A DNA stretch of 64,000 nt, taken from Haberlea rhodopensis (Eukaryota; Streptophyta; Magnoliopsida; Lamiales; Gesneriaceae). Positions 1 through 10,878 of this stretch are shown piece by piece. The stretch is taken from the NCBI GenBank assembly GCA_907163345.1, contig CAJQUN010000397.1, positions 372,001 through 436,000 of the forward strand. The letters run 5' to 3'. How positions within the stretch are numbered: position 1 is the first letter of the stretch; each line of letters starts with the position of its first letter. The translations under genes and the position numbers were made by a program. Below the pieces are notes generated by a model. That model was given only the letters and a program-made list of their open reading frames with translations. It was not told where the DNA came from and did not search any database.

Positions 1-156
1 GACGGCGAAGCGTAGGATGAGGCCGAGGGTGATGGAGATTAGAAGGGGCAACGGCCTTGCGCCTTTCCAATGGAGATTGAGAAATCGGCGTCGGGGTGTG
101 GCGGCGACGGTGGTGATGGGGAGGTGGTGGTGGGAGGGGGAGTATTGGGATGACAT
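1..156 (-). CDS. N-terminal part of an unidentified membrane protein (5' end of gene, cut by window edge)
   Basis: On the minus strand an ATG at 156 opens a frame that runs 52 codons to the window edge without a stop. The product starts with a Ser/His/Pro-rich segment, then a basic Arg-rich stretch (residues 20-24), then a hydrophobic helix-like segment near residues 36-52 (LLISITLGLILRF). This strand is GC-rich and codes cleanly, while the DNA beyond 157 falls abruptly to AT-rich, as at a gene's 5' end. The arrangement (short hydrophilic head, basic patch, first membrane helix) fits a multi-pass transporter. A plastid/tonoplast dicarboxylate (DASS) carrier is one idea, but I cannot identify the family from 52 residues. 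The rest of the gene lies to the left of the window. Confidence 0.4.
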   Translation of the reverse strand, partial: MSSQYSPSHHHLPITTVAATPRRRFLNLHWKGARPLPLLISITLGLILRFAV

Positions 157-2667
157 TGGAATATTTGTCAAGGAGAATGAATGGATTTGGTGTGTAAAAT
201 GTATATATGGTTGATTTGAAAACTTGAGAGGGAGGGTATATAATTAGCATGCATGTTGACATGTTGTGTCGTTGACTTGTGGACTGCAGTTTGACTTACT
301 TTATTTATTGCGCTTTTTTATTTTTTAACTGAAAAAATAAAATTATTTATGAAAATAATCCTTTTTTAATTTTTTTACCAAAATACCTAAAGACGTCATT
401 TACGAAATCGTCCGATGACGACTTCAAAATAAAAAATAAAAAACATTTATTGAAGACGACATTTAGGATATCGGCTTCACAAAGATGCTGTTTGGGATTA
501 CGTCTTTGGTTAAAAAATTAAAAAAAGTTATTTGAAAAAAATATTTTATTTTTTGAGTTAAAAATTAAAAAAACCTATTTATTTTTATGGACGAGAAGAA
601 TTATAATAACTATTTTTTGCTATAGATTATATGGATAGAGATAATAACTCTTTATAATTTATTTATTTAAGAAGTCCTTTTTTGTTTAAAAGGAACAAAA
701 ATATTATATAAACCACTTAAAGTATTTCTTTATTTATAAAACTCAAGAATAATATTTGAGTGTCACAAAGCACAGCACCTATTTTTTCATACCAAAAAAT
801 CAATAAAGCAAAAGCATACTTGTTTGTTTTTATCATTGATTTATTTATAATAAATAAGTGGATTGTATCATTGAAAATAATGGCATTCGTCTCCATTATA
901 TGGAGCAGTTGTACACTTTTTCAATAAAGTTGGAATGTATATAAATACTAAATAGAGTATAAATAACAAAACTTATAATTTGATTGTACCTTTATAATCA
1001 TTTATATACACGACGGATATAGGATTCAAGATGGGGCAAAAAATAACATAAGAAATTGGGAAAAAAGATTTAAAGGCGATAAAATATAATTTTAAGGGGA
1101 TAATGCATAATTTGGGATGGCAAAATGCAGTTTTAGGAATAAAAAAATTTGAAGGAGGACACTACCATCTATTACATGGCTCTGCCTCCGCCTCCGCCTC
1201 GTACTTGTATAAACTTTAACAGGGGACAATTTTACAAAAACGTAAAGCATATATACATGCATGTAATATTTTCTTAAAATTTTATGATTTATTCTGTAAA
1301 ATGTTTGATTTTAAATTTTCAATAAAAAGAACATTTGAATTTGAATTTAAATTTAAATTTTCAATAAAAAAGACAAACTATATATCATTGAGAAAATGTC
1401 AATTTTTTTTTTATAGGAGGAGGGGCTAAAGATTTTTTCTGCCTACTGCCGGACTTGAACACTAGTATTTTCCAAAGAAAGAGTGAGCTTTTACCAAACA
1501 TGCTAGAATCGAAGCTCAAAATTACAATTATCTTAATACACGTATAATCTTTCTAATTTTATAATTTAAAAATCCTTTAGGATCTCCTCGGTTTATGTGG
1601 GAAGATGGTTTATTGGTTTTTTTTTTTTTTTTTGAAAAAGAGAATATATTAACTAAAACATAGCCAACGTGACAATTACATCAACATGCTGAAGTATCAA
1701 CGAACAAAACCTTCCTAGGAATTGAAAATATAAAACTAGTATACCAACAGTACACAAGCGGCTCCGCCTAGCGAAATCGTGACTTTCAGGTGGATCGAGG
1801 AAATGAATCACATCAAGAGCACAATACTGTGATCAGAAAGGAGTCGATCCCCTCAAATCATGCATCTCATAGTACAAACAAGCAAGCGGTATGCCTTCAA
1901 AAATAATTGTAGGTACAAATTGGGATAGACAAATGGTTTTTGGTTTTAAATGTGAAGAGTTGGTACATGCTTTGGCAGTTTGATTATTCGAATCTAGTGG
2001 GCAGCTAGTTGCCTAAATCACATGGGCACTCACACGCACTTGGTCAAAAAGACTAGAAAAGTGGATAATTTTGTAGTGGAACTCATTTTCACAAGTTGTA
2101 GATGGACTTCTATTTCTTTCGTTCACTTCTAAAGTTAATTTACTTTTACTTACTATTATTATTATTTGATTACATTACAATCCTATACTATTGGTGGAGG
2201 ATCGAGACCTCCTAACTCGTATAAGCGATCGGTGCCAGTTGGGCCAACGGCCTTCGCCAATTTACTTTTACTTAATATTTTTTGTGTTTCTAATGTATCC
2301 TGTAGGATTCATGGAATATGATGACATGAATTCTATGATTGCCAATTTTATCATGTATAAAAATAGCAATAGCACTAAAGTTTAAAAACCAATCAATATT
2401 TACATACTAATACATGGCATAGTCATCTTTCTGCATCCATAAGTTGGGATCTCAACTGGTAATCTCATGTTAGTCTTAAACTAACGCAAATACCGAGCCC
2501 GTCGTTGGATGCTTTCCACCATTTGAGGAAAAAATGTGATGAACGGGTGGAGCAACCCTTGGGCTAGGTTGGGCTCTAGCCCATCCAAATTTTCAAATGT
2601 ATAATATTTTTAGTGTTAATTGTTAGAAATTTCATTTTTTTTCCAACCCTCACAACGTCATAACCTT
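157..2667. other. AT-rich intergenic DNA, no gene seen
   Basis: No coding frame with recognisable protein. There is a region near 370-490 with inverted GACGTC/GACGAC-type words that resembles the DNA near 33540-33640. A poly-T run at 1617-1634 is followed by sequence of the kind found at ends of plant non-LTR elements, but no reverse transcriptase is visible. A tRNA-derived SINE-like head lies at 2191-2262. Confidence 0.5.
2191..2262 (-). repeat. tRNA-derived SINE-like head
   Basis: Read on the minus strand, 2248-2231 matches a Pol III A box (TTGGCCCAACTGGCACC) and 2210-2198 a B box (GGTCTCGATCC), at tRNA-like spacing. There is no tRNA cloverleaf that I can close, so this is more likely a SINE promoter or tRNA fossil than a tRNA gene. 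No target duplication was found. Confidence 0.35.
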
Positions 2668-2786
2668 CTAGCCTTATCTAATCCGGCCAGCCTCAAGTAC
2701 TATTGATTCCTGGTTCCGCCCCAAAATCGTCTAGCCCTATCTAATCTGCCAGCCTCAAGTACTATTGATTCCTGGTTCCGCCCCCG
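2668..2786. repeat. Tandem duplication, two copies of about 62 bp
   Basis: The words CTAGCC...TCTAATC...CAGCCTCAAGTACTATTGATT...GGTTCCGCCCC occur at 2668-2730 and again at 2731-2786 with few differences. The second copy abuts the last recognisable exon of the VPS34 pseudogene. Confidence 0.7.
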
Positions 2787-2787
2787 A

Positions 2788-4192
2788 TGCGCTGACAATC
2801 TCGTTGATAAGATCCTGGAAAAAAAAGATTTGATTCCTGGAAAAAAATAGTTACAAAAGAAGAAAATGTAAATGCTGTTCAGTTTGGAAGTATAAAATTC
2901 TGGAAAAAGGAGATACAACCTTAAGATGCCTTTTTTCAGGATCAGAAAGAACCCGCCATTAAATGGAATAGATTTAATGTAGGATTTGAACCTCGTATAA
3001 TACTGACTGCAAAGTAAAAGGGGAAAGAGATCACGGAAGAAGTTGAAAGTAATTTGAAAAGCTTAAATTTTTGGACAAATACACACCCATTGCTTCAACC
3101 ATTTCTTTACAAAGTTTCATAGGTGGTGGAAAGGGATTCGGATCTCGAGTTCTCGACCAAGAATAAAACCAAAATCCACATGAAAAAGGCGGCCATCATC
3201 TTGGAGAAGTAAATTATCAAGGTGTCTGTTAATCAACAAGATACATAACTTTAAGGGTTCATTAATTAATGTCAAAAACTCAAGATGCTGGAGATACAGG
3301 CACGAAAGGTAGGCTAACCATTAATGTAAAACATTAACAACACAAGCATTTAATTCTGATGGATTGGGGTAAGCTTTAAAACACACGGTGTGCTAGATTA
3401 AAATCAAAGTCACCAATGCCTAGAAATTATGTGATAACTGAGTAGCCAGCACATATTTTAATAAATGTTTCGATACAAGTAGTAATGATTCCAAATGGTC
3501 AATCTGCATCAGGGTGAAATTTCTGTAGATAGCTTGTAATACTTCAATGTTCCAACAGAATATGGTGGAGTGAGGAAGAACAGTTCGGAAATGATAATTA
3601 ATACTGTTAAATAATACATGCATTTTGAGAGTAGTACGCTAATACTATGCTAAATCAGAAAATTGTAATAGAATCCACCTATTTATATTTCTATATTAAC
3701 TTAATTAATACACTCCTGTACTCTATCAAGAGCTTTTGTCGAATTAATACTGTTAAATAATACATGCCTTCATCATGCCCCGTTGGCAACACTATATGGA
3801 GTCAAATGCATCTCCAATTTAAGCAACCGATGGGGTCTACCTACCAACTGGTCCTGCCTAAGATCATCTCCCTTTTTAAATATGATCTTACAGCTTCTCC
3901 TTTTGCAGTCCGAAAAGCCAGCCGCAAAGGATGCAATGAACTTTTGAAAATTTTATGATTATGATGGTATGATTCCTGTTAAAAGGACCCCAGGTGCAAG
4001 AGGTGATCGTATAGGCTGACATTGGAAAATGGCATCTATGATATGTCTTGAACTTGCCAGAAGCACATGTATGTTCCACAAGCTACTAACTGTAGTACCT
4101 CATCGAAGTATTCAAGCTCACTTAGAAGGTCTGATAAGAGACGCCGAAGCTTTTCAATCTTCTTCTGAGTTCCACCCCTTTCTTCAAGAGTT
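2788..4192 (-). pseudogene. VPS34: VPS34-like class III phosphatidylinositol 3-kinase, C-terminal catalytic part, decayed
   Basis: The functional enzyme makes PI3P on endosomes and autophagic membranes. Read on the minus strand, pieces of its C-terminal half follow in the right order. 4192-4099: GGTQKKIEKL...SELEYFDE, ending at a GT donor. 4015-3765: PIRSPLAPGVLLTGIIPS, SSLHPLRLAFRT, CKIIFKKGDDLRQDQLV (the ATP-site lysine region), LTPYSV and HDEGM. About 3570-3410: SYLQKFHPDAD, PFGIITTC, CAGYSVIT and LGIG. 3227-3087: HLDNLLLQDDGRLFHVDFGFILGR (the catalytic and DFG-like activation region), then KLCKEMVEAMG. 2813-2788: QDLINE. Introns are kept, so this is not a processed copy. Several in-frame stops (after GIIPS; Arg to stop in EHR; Gly to stop before PFGI) and frameshifts make it non-functional. 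The upstream helical and C2 parts are not visible; a copia element lies at 4587. Confidence 0.85.
3596..3767. repeat. 26-bp direct repeat bounding a 120-bp insert in the VPS34 pseudogene
   Basis: The same 26 bases (AATTAATACTGTTAAATAAT plus ACATGC) occur at 3596-3621 and 3742-3767. They separate the HDEGM piece from the SYLQKFHPD piece of the kinase. This may be a filler duplication from break repair; 26 bp is too long for the usual transposon target duplications. Confidence 0.7.
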
Positions 4193-4581
4193 TTAAGTTG
4201 TCTGGTTTTAAGTTGTCTTGTTTTATGTTACCCTTTAGCTCGAACGTTTGGTCTGACTCTCATCGTGAAACTTTCTCAGTTATGATAAAATCAAAAGCCT
4301 CCACAAAGACGTGTTATATCTGGCATAAACTCAAATCTAACAAATATCCTCAGAAAAAGCTTGGAACCTCAGCCACTGGAATAGGCTAATTATCTGCATT
4401 GCAACACTTCGGTCTAAATTACTCTTTTTTTAACATACTTCCTATGTATTCATCCTGATTTGACCTAATCCTGTCCTAACATAATCTTGGCATGATCTAA
4501 TCTGAAACGACCACAGTCGTAATTATCTAAACTTGAATATAAAGAACGGTTTGTCTATTTATAGAAACAACATAATGAGTA
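4193..4581. other. Non-coding stretch between VPS34 pseudogene and copia element
   Basis: No exon I can recognise. If the kinase piece once extended upstream, this region and 10879 onward would have been contiguous before the copia insertion; I did not find convincing kinase exons in either. Confidence 0.35.
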
Positions 4582-4586
4582 CCATG

Positions 4587-5245
4587 TGTAAGGAGTACGT
4601 TCCGCTTTCAATCCCGATTGATACCTGCAATCAAGAAACAAAGCACTCAAAGTATACAATTCAATATAAATCAATAAACTGAAATGCAAACAGGAGTTAA
4701 AGGGATTAGGGCTCAGGTCGAGCTGGGTATCCAATCAACGTCGTCACCGGGGAACCAAGGTATCGTATCCAACAGATGGAGACACACTCTGCCCGAGAGC
4801 ACTGCCCGAGACCACACTGCCCGAGCGCTGCCCAAGCACACAGCCAAGCACACCCGCTGCCACAGCACCAAAGCACCAAGCTTTCTCACGGCAAGCGACG
4901 AAAACCACCCAACGACCGGAGCACAAAGCCACGGCCAGCCACCACTGGAACAGGAACACGAAGGGAAGGGGTAGGCGAAAATGCACAAAGTATTTTCGGG
5001 TTTCAGATAGACTCTCAACCTCATCATTAACCATGCCATACATAAAGGCACCGAGGGAGACGAAAAGAGGAGGGTGCAATTTCCGAAGAGATGAACCAGC
5101 TGAAGAGGCGGCAGAAGCTTCTGGATCGGTGGGGGGGGAGATGAAGAGAAAAGGGTGAGATGGTAATGGGCTGCAAGGTTTAGGGTAATAGGGAGAAGGG
5201 CCAAAGCCCATCAGACAGGAAAGGTAATGGGCCAAAAACTCAACA
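4587..5245 (-). repeat. 3' LTR of copia element 1
   Basis: 659 bp, beginning TGTAAGGAGTACG and ending CTCAACA on the plus strand; matches 10203-10873. It contains several CTGCCCGA words (near 4790-4850) that also recur in the element's leader. The interrupted G-run near 5131 is shorter than in the partner LTR. Open frames read across it are not genes. Confidence 0.97.
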
Positions 5246-5494
5246 AATATCCACATTGGCACAATACCGGCTCCACCTCGACGTAAGGATAACCCAATAG
5301 ATGACTCATCATCGCCCAAAAGGTCCCCACAACACACAAAGCATTGTGTGGACCAAGTTCTTGTCATAGCACACAGCACAGACAAAGAACACAGACAATA
5401 ACAAACACAAAGAGGTTAAAGTCAATAACCGGGGTAACAATCATATAACACGCACACAGCAGTTATACAAATCAAAATAGTTAACACCTAGTAA

Positions 5495-8400
5495 TCAATC
5501 ACCTGTATCAAAATTCAAAATTTTAAGACATGATTGTAGTTTAGAAATAGGTAAACACTTAGTTCCCATATCAGCAGGATTATATTCAGAAGGTATCTTT
5601 TCAAGATTAACTAATCCTTTAGCCACTACATCCCTAATGTAATGAAATCTAACATCAATATGCTTAGTGCGGTCATGAAACACATGATTCTTACACAATT
5701 GAATACCAGACTGAGAATCAGAAAATACCTCTACCTTACCTTCAAGCAAGCTAAGTTCAGAGATCAAACCTTTCAGCCAGACAGCTTCCTTCAAAGCTTC
5801 TGTTACAGCAACATATTCAGACTCCGTTGTCGACAAGGCAACGATATGCTGCAGCTGAGATTTCCAACTTATACATGCTCCACACAAAGTAAAAACATAA
5901 GAAGTAGTAGATTTTCTATTGTCTTTATCATTCGCATAATTAGAATCCACATAACCATTCAATTTAACACCACCAGCATATTTAGAAAAACATAAGCCAT
6001 AATGCATAGAGTTTTTCAAATATCGCAACAACCACTTAACAGCATTCCAATGTACCACACCAGGGTTAGACATATATCTACTTAAGCAACTAACAGCATA
6101 AGCAATGTCAGGTCTAGTGCTAACCATCAAATACATTATAGACCCAATAGCATTTGAATACGGTACATTTTTCATGACATCAAAGTCAGCATCAGTTTTG
6201 GGACTTTGATCTTTACTTAGCACAAAATGAGCAGCTAAGGGCACGTTAACAGGTTTTGCATCAAACATGGAAAATTTCTTCAAAATTTTCTCTACATAAG
6301 AAGTTTGCTTTAACCAGAGAGTAGATTCCTTCCTATCTCTAACAATGTCCATGCCTAGGATTCTACTAGCATCTCCTAAGAACTTCATATCAAATTTATC
6401 ACTTAGACAGTTCTTAATATGCTCGATGGATTTCAGACAAGGACTAGCAATCAACATGTCATCCACATAAATCAACAAGAAAACAGGCACTGGCATTTTA
6501 TCCTTAAAATACAAGCAATGATCAAAAGAGCTTCTTTTAAATTTTAAGGTAAGCATGCATTCATCGAACTTCTTATTCCATTGCCTAGGTGACTGCTTTA
6601 GGCCATACAAAGATTTATTAAGCAAACAAACATGATTAGGGTTCTTTGAGTCAACAAAACCATTAGGTTGTTTCATAAAAATCTTTTCATCTAAGTCACC
6701 ATGCAAAAAAGCGGTTTTAACATCCATCTGTTTAAGTTCCCAATTAAAGTGAGCAACAAGTGATAATAAAATTCTCACAGTAGTAAACTTAACAACAGGA
6801 GCAAAGATTTCAGTATAGTCAATACCCTCTCTTTGAGTAAAACCTTTTGCAACCAGCCTAGCTTTATATCTAACAGAATCAACTTCATTCTTTACCATAA
6901 ATAACCATTTGCAATCTACCAAAGAGCAATTAACCGATTTAGGTACAAGAGTCCATGTATGATTCACAACTAAAGAATGCATCTCATCTTTCATGGCACT
7001 AAGCCAATGCACAGCATTTTTAGATTTCAAAGCTTCATTATAGGTCTTAGGCTCACAATTATCAATAGACTCAAACATATTGAAAACATGCGATGTGAGG
7101 TGAAAATCATTAAACCTAGCAGGTTGTTTCACATTTCGCCTAACTCTATCCCTAGTCAACATATAATCATGCAGATCTTCATGTTCACCAGCAACCAATT
7201 CATTATGCACATGTTCGTCAACATTGTCATGCAAATCAGGTTCATTAACAGGCAAGTTCTCATGATTCATATTAGGGAGCTCATCGTTTTCAATAACAGG
7301 GGTAACAATAGGCAAAGACTCCACCTTGCTCGGTGTAGACTCAGACACACAGTCAGATTCAGGCAAAGATGGAAGCAAGCAAGGCATTTCAGATTCATTA
7401 AAAATGACATCCCTACTTATAATAGTTTTAAAACCAGGTTCACATCTTAACCACAGCCTATATCCTTTTACACCCTCAGGATAACCAAGGAAGACGCACT
7501 TAACTGACCTAGGTTCAAGTTTGTCTCCTTTCCTATGCACAAATGCAGAACAACCAAACACTTTCAGATTTGAAAAATCTAATTGCTTACCAGAAAAAAC
7601 ACTTTCAGGACACTTACCATTCAAAGGCACGGAAGGGGATCTATTTATCAAATAAGAAGCTGTAATGACAGCTTCGCCCCAGAACTTCTTTGAGAGTCCA
7701 GAAGATGCAAGCATACTTCTAACTCTCTCGAGTAAAGTTCTATTCATTCTCTCAGCAACACCATTTTGCTGGGGAGTATAGGGCACAGTCTTGTGTCTCA
7801 GAATCCCAGATTCACAGCACAAGTCATCAAGCAAGATATTGCAGAATTACATTCCATTATCTGTCCTAAGCCGTTTAATCTTTTTTCCAGATTGGTTTTC
7901 AATTAAAATCTTCCAGTTTTTAAACTTATCAAAAACATCAGATTTATTCTTCATTAGAAAAATCCACACTTTTCTAGAGTAGTCATCAATGATAGACAAA
8001 AAATACCTATTACCACCTTGAGTTGGGACAGGTGAAGGTCCCCAAACATCAGCATGCAAGTATTCAAGTATATCAGAACACTTAGTCACATTGGGGGAAG
8101 GGGAGTTAGGGAATTTAACTCTTTGTTGTTTGCCTAACACACAGGAATCACAAAAAGTCATGCAAGACAATTTATCCCTACCAAAACAACCATCCTTGTG
8201 TAAAATCTCTAATCCTTTAGCACTCATGTGACCTAACCTTTTATGCCATAAATCAGTTAAATCATCTGACACAGAATTAGCACAGATTTTATCACAGACT
8301 GTTTTGCAAACATACAAATTCCTCCTATTCTCAGCTTTAAAAGCTACCAAAGACCCCCGCATAATTTTAATGCAACCATTTCCCCATTTACCCTCATAAC

Positions 8401-9544
8401 CATCAGACTCTAAAGCTGCACAGGACATCAAGTTATTGCACAAAGCAGGAACATGCCTAACATCTTTCAAAGTCACAGAATAACCAGATTCAAATTTCAG
8501 ACAAACATCAGCAATACCAGAAACTTTACACAATTTCTCATTGGCCATAGAAACAGAAGCATGCTCAATTTCTCTGTAGCTAGAAAACAAATTTTTAAGT
8601 GGTGTCATGTGATAAGTGCATCCTGAATCAACAAGCCATTCATTTTCACACACAGGTAATGAAAGCACAGAGTTCACAGAATCACATAATTCAGTCACCA
8701 TAAAAATATCCCCCATGTTTTCCCCAGAGGTAGAAGCAATGTTCGCTTCTTCACTTGTCTGATTCCCAATTTTATTCTGGTTCTTCTTTTTAGGGCAATC
8801 TTTTATGAAATGATTTGGGTCACCACAATTGTAACATTTTCTCTTACTAGACCTAGATTTCGATCTAGCCTTACTTTTTCCTCTTTTATCACCCTTTTGA
8901 TATTGGTTATTGTTATTATGCCTATGTTGTGATCTATCACGAACATGCATAACTTCACCAGAGGATTGCCTATTACCTTTGTTAACTTTTAAATCTAATT
9001 CCTTGCTTTTCAAGCCGTTCATTACAGTATCCAATGTAATAGAATCTCTACCGTACTTAATGGCGGATTTTACATCACTATAATTCTCAGGAATAGCATT
9101 TAGAAGAACAATAGGTGAATAATCGTCAATGTTCTTATCCCCTGTCAATTTAATATCTTGAATTAACTTAGTAAACACATCTAAATTCTCATCTACGTCT
9201 TTGTTCAAGTCTAGCTTGAATATGAAAAAATTTTCCAACAAGAAAAGTTTACTAGGCAAAGATTTCTCAGTAAACATTTCTTCTAATTTTTCCCAAAGTT
9301 CTTTAGCAGATGATAGTTTACCACACTTCCTGAGCACAAAGTCAGACAAGTTCAAGATAATAGAAGAATAAGCATATTCGTCATCTTCCAGTTTCTTAGC
9401 AGTAGTAATGTTCTCAGCCCAATTACCATCAATAGCTTTAAATACCTTTTGTTGTATTAAAATTCCTTTCATTTTTTGTTGCCAAATAGAAAAATCAGAT
9501 TTTCCATTAAAAGGTTCAAGGTTATATCCAGAAATTGAAGCCAT
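5495..9544 (-). pseudogene. Copia gag-pol polyprotein, one internal stop
   Basis: One frame from ATG at 9544 to the stop at 5495, about 1349 residues, interrupted only by TAA at 7849-7847. I chose the Met at 9544 because the copia gag fold starts there (SISGYNLEPFNGKSDF); the frame stays open 66 codons further upstream to 9742. Domains in order: gag (UBN2-like, about 1-200); CCHC zinc knuckle CYNCGDPNHFIKDC (237-250); aspartic protease WLVDSGCTYHM (DSG about 306-308); GAG-pre-integrase HKRLGH; integrase with DVWGP, DNG and QQNGVAERMNRT; RT with KARLVAKGFTQ, MDVKTAFLHGDL, SLYGLKQSPRQW and YVDDM; RNase H with STTESEYVA and SDSQSG. The TAA falls just after the second integrase catalytic Asp (DNG), so it would remove the rest of integrase, RT and RNase H unless read through. 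Confidence 0.93.
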
Positions 9545-9949
9545 AACACTAAGCAGAGAGGCACACACAATTTCAATAACCCAACAGCAGAAGCAAGGAC
9601 CACAAGGCACACAAAACACAATGAAAGAATTAACCAAGCTAAGGGAAGGAAAAATCGCAATCACCCACAAGATCACAATACATTCAAAGGTGTACGAGCA
9701 TGGGGCTTCAGATTGAGATTTTCCTACGGGTAAGGGACACAATTACACCTAGAAACACGATAGTAAAATGATTAAGGGGGTTGAATAATCACTTACAACC
9801 CAGAGACAAAGCTCTGGGGTGACGAAACCACACTGCCCGAAGCACCGAAGCGCCTGCCCGGAATCTGCCCGAGATTCCAGTAGCTGCCCGAGCCCACCAG
9901 CCGCTGCCCGAAGCCTATAGCTGCTGCCCGAAGCCAACTGCTGCTGCCC

Positions 9950-10173
9950 GAGGCCTGCCCGAAGCCTACTGCTCCTGCCCGAAGTCCTCTGCCGCTGCCC
10001 GAGGTCTGCCCGAAGCCTACTGCTCCTGCCCGAAGTCCTCTGCCGCTGCCCGAGGTCTGCCCGAAGCCTACTGCTCCTGCCCGAAGTCCTCTGCCGCTGC
10101 CCGAGGTCCAGCCAAGCACAGCCCGAGACCACCGAGCACTCCAGCCAAGCACAGCCCGAGACCACCGAGCACT
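9950..10173 (-). repeat. GC-rich leader minisatellite of copia element 1 (3 x 51 bp, then 2 x 33 bp)
   Basis: A 51-bp unit starts at 9956, 10007 and 10058, and a 33-bp unit is repeated at about 10108-10173. Both are built from CTGCCCGA words and lie between the primer binding site and gag. Both periods are multiples of three, which keeps two overlapping minus-strand frames open; I treat those frames as by-products of the repeat. Confidence 0.9.
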
Positions 10174-10189
10174 CCACCAGGCACGGAAC

Positions 10190-10201
10190 GCTCTGATACC
10201 A
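10190..10201 (-). other. Primer binding site for initiator Met tRNA
   Basis: TGGTATCAGAGC on the minus strand, starting one base inside the 5' LTR (10203-10873). This is the standard plant copia site complementary to the 3' end of tRNA-iMet. Confidence 0.95.
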
Positions 10202-10202
10202 C

Positions 10203-10873
10203 TGTAAGGAGTACGTTCCGCTTTCAATCCCGATTGATACCTGCAATCAAGAAACAAAGCACTCAAAGTATACAATTCAATATAAATCAATAAACTGAAA
10301 TGCAAACAGGAGTTAAAGGGATTAGGGCTCAGGTCGAGCTGGGTATCCAATAAACGTCGTCACCGGGGAACCAATGTATCGTATCCAACAGATGGAGACA
10401 CACTCTGCCCGAGAGCACTGCCCGAGACCACACTGCCCGAGCGCTGCCCAAGCACACAGCCAAGCACAGCCGCTACCACAGCACCAAAGCACCAAGCTTT
10501 CTCACGGCAAGCGACGGAAACCACCCAACGACCGGAGCACAAAGCCACGGCCAGCCACCACTGGAACAGGAACACGAAGGGAAGGGGTAGGCGAAAATGC
10601 ACAAAGTATTTTCGGGTTTCAGATAGACTCTCAACCTCATCATTAACCATGCCATACATAAAGGCACCGAGAGAGACGAAAAGAGGAGGGTGCAATTTCC
10701 GAAGAGATGAACCAGCTGAAGAGGCGGCAGAAGCTTCTGGATCGGTGGTGGGGGGGGGGGGGGGGGGGATGAAGAGAAAAGGGTGAGATGGTAATGGACT
10801 GCAAGGTTTAGGGTAATAGGGAGAAGGGCCAAAGCCCATCAGACAGGAAAGGTAATGGGCCAAAAACTCAACA
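10203..10873 (-). repeat. 5' LTR of copia element 1
   Basis: 671 bp, TG...CA, next to the primer binding site and the CCATG target duplication. It carries a longer uninterrupted G-run (about 10749-10768) than its partner. It should hold the element's promoter, directing transcription leftward. Confidence 0.96.
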
Positions 10874-10878
10874 CCATG

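Larger units (their letters stand above)
4587..10873 (-). mobile_element. Ty1/copia LTR retrotransposon, nearly complete
   Basis: A 6287-bp element in minus orientation. It is flanked by a perfect 5-bp target duplication CCATG (4582-4586 and 10874-10878). The LTRs are 659 bp (4587-5245) and 671 bp (10203-10873), both TG...CA. The primer binding site is directly inside the right LTR. The internal frame encodes gag, protease, integrase, RT and RNase H in copia order. By eye the LTRs differ by about eight substitutions plus a poly-G length change, so insertion was fairly recent. Coding decay is limited to one in-frame stop. Confidence 0.97.

Noticed and set aside
1430..1510. tRNA-like boxes on the minus strand
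   Set aside because: Only a B-box-like GTTCAAGTCC is convincing; no A box at proper spacing.
4713..5385. Long minus-strand open frames (163 and 213 codons) and their counterparts at 10360-10863
   Set aside because: They lie in the two LTRs of copia element 1 and repeat between them; no protein family resemblance.
6977..7450. 157-codon plus-strand frame
   Set aside because: Antisense shadow of the copia polyprotein.
9749..10350. Arg/Gly-rich repeat proteins (165 and 185 codons) on the minus strand
   Set aside because: They are translations of the 51-bp and 33-bp leader repeats in two frames; open only because the periods are multiples of three.
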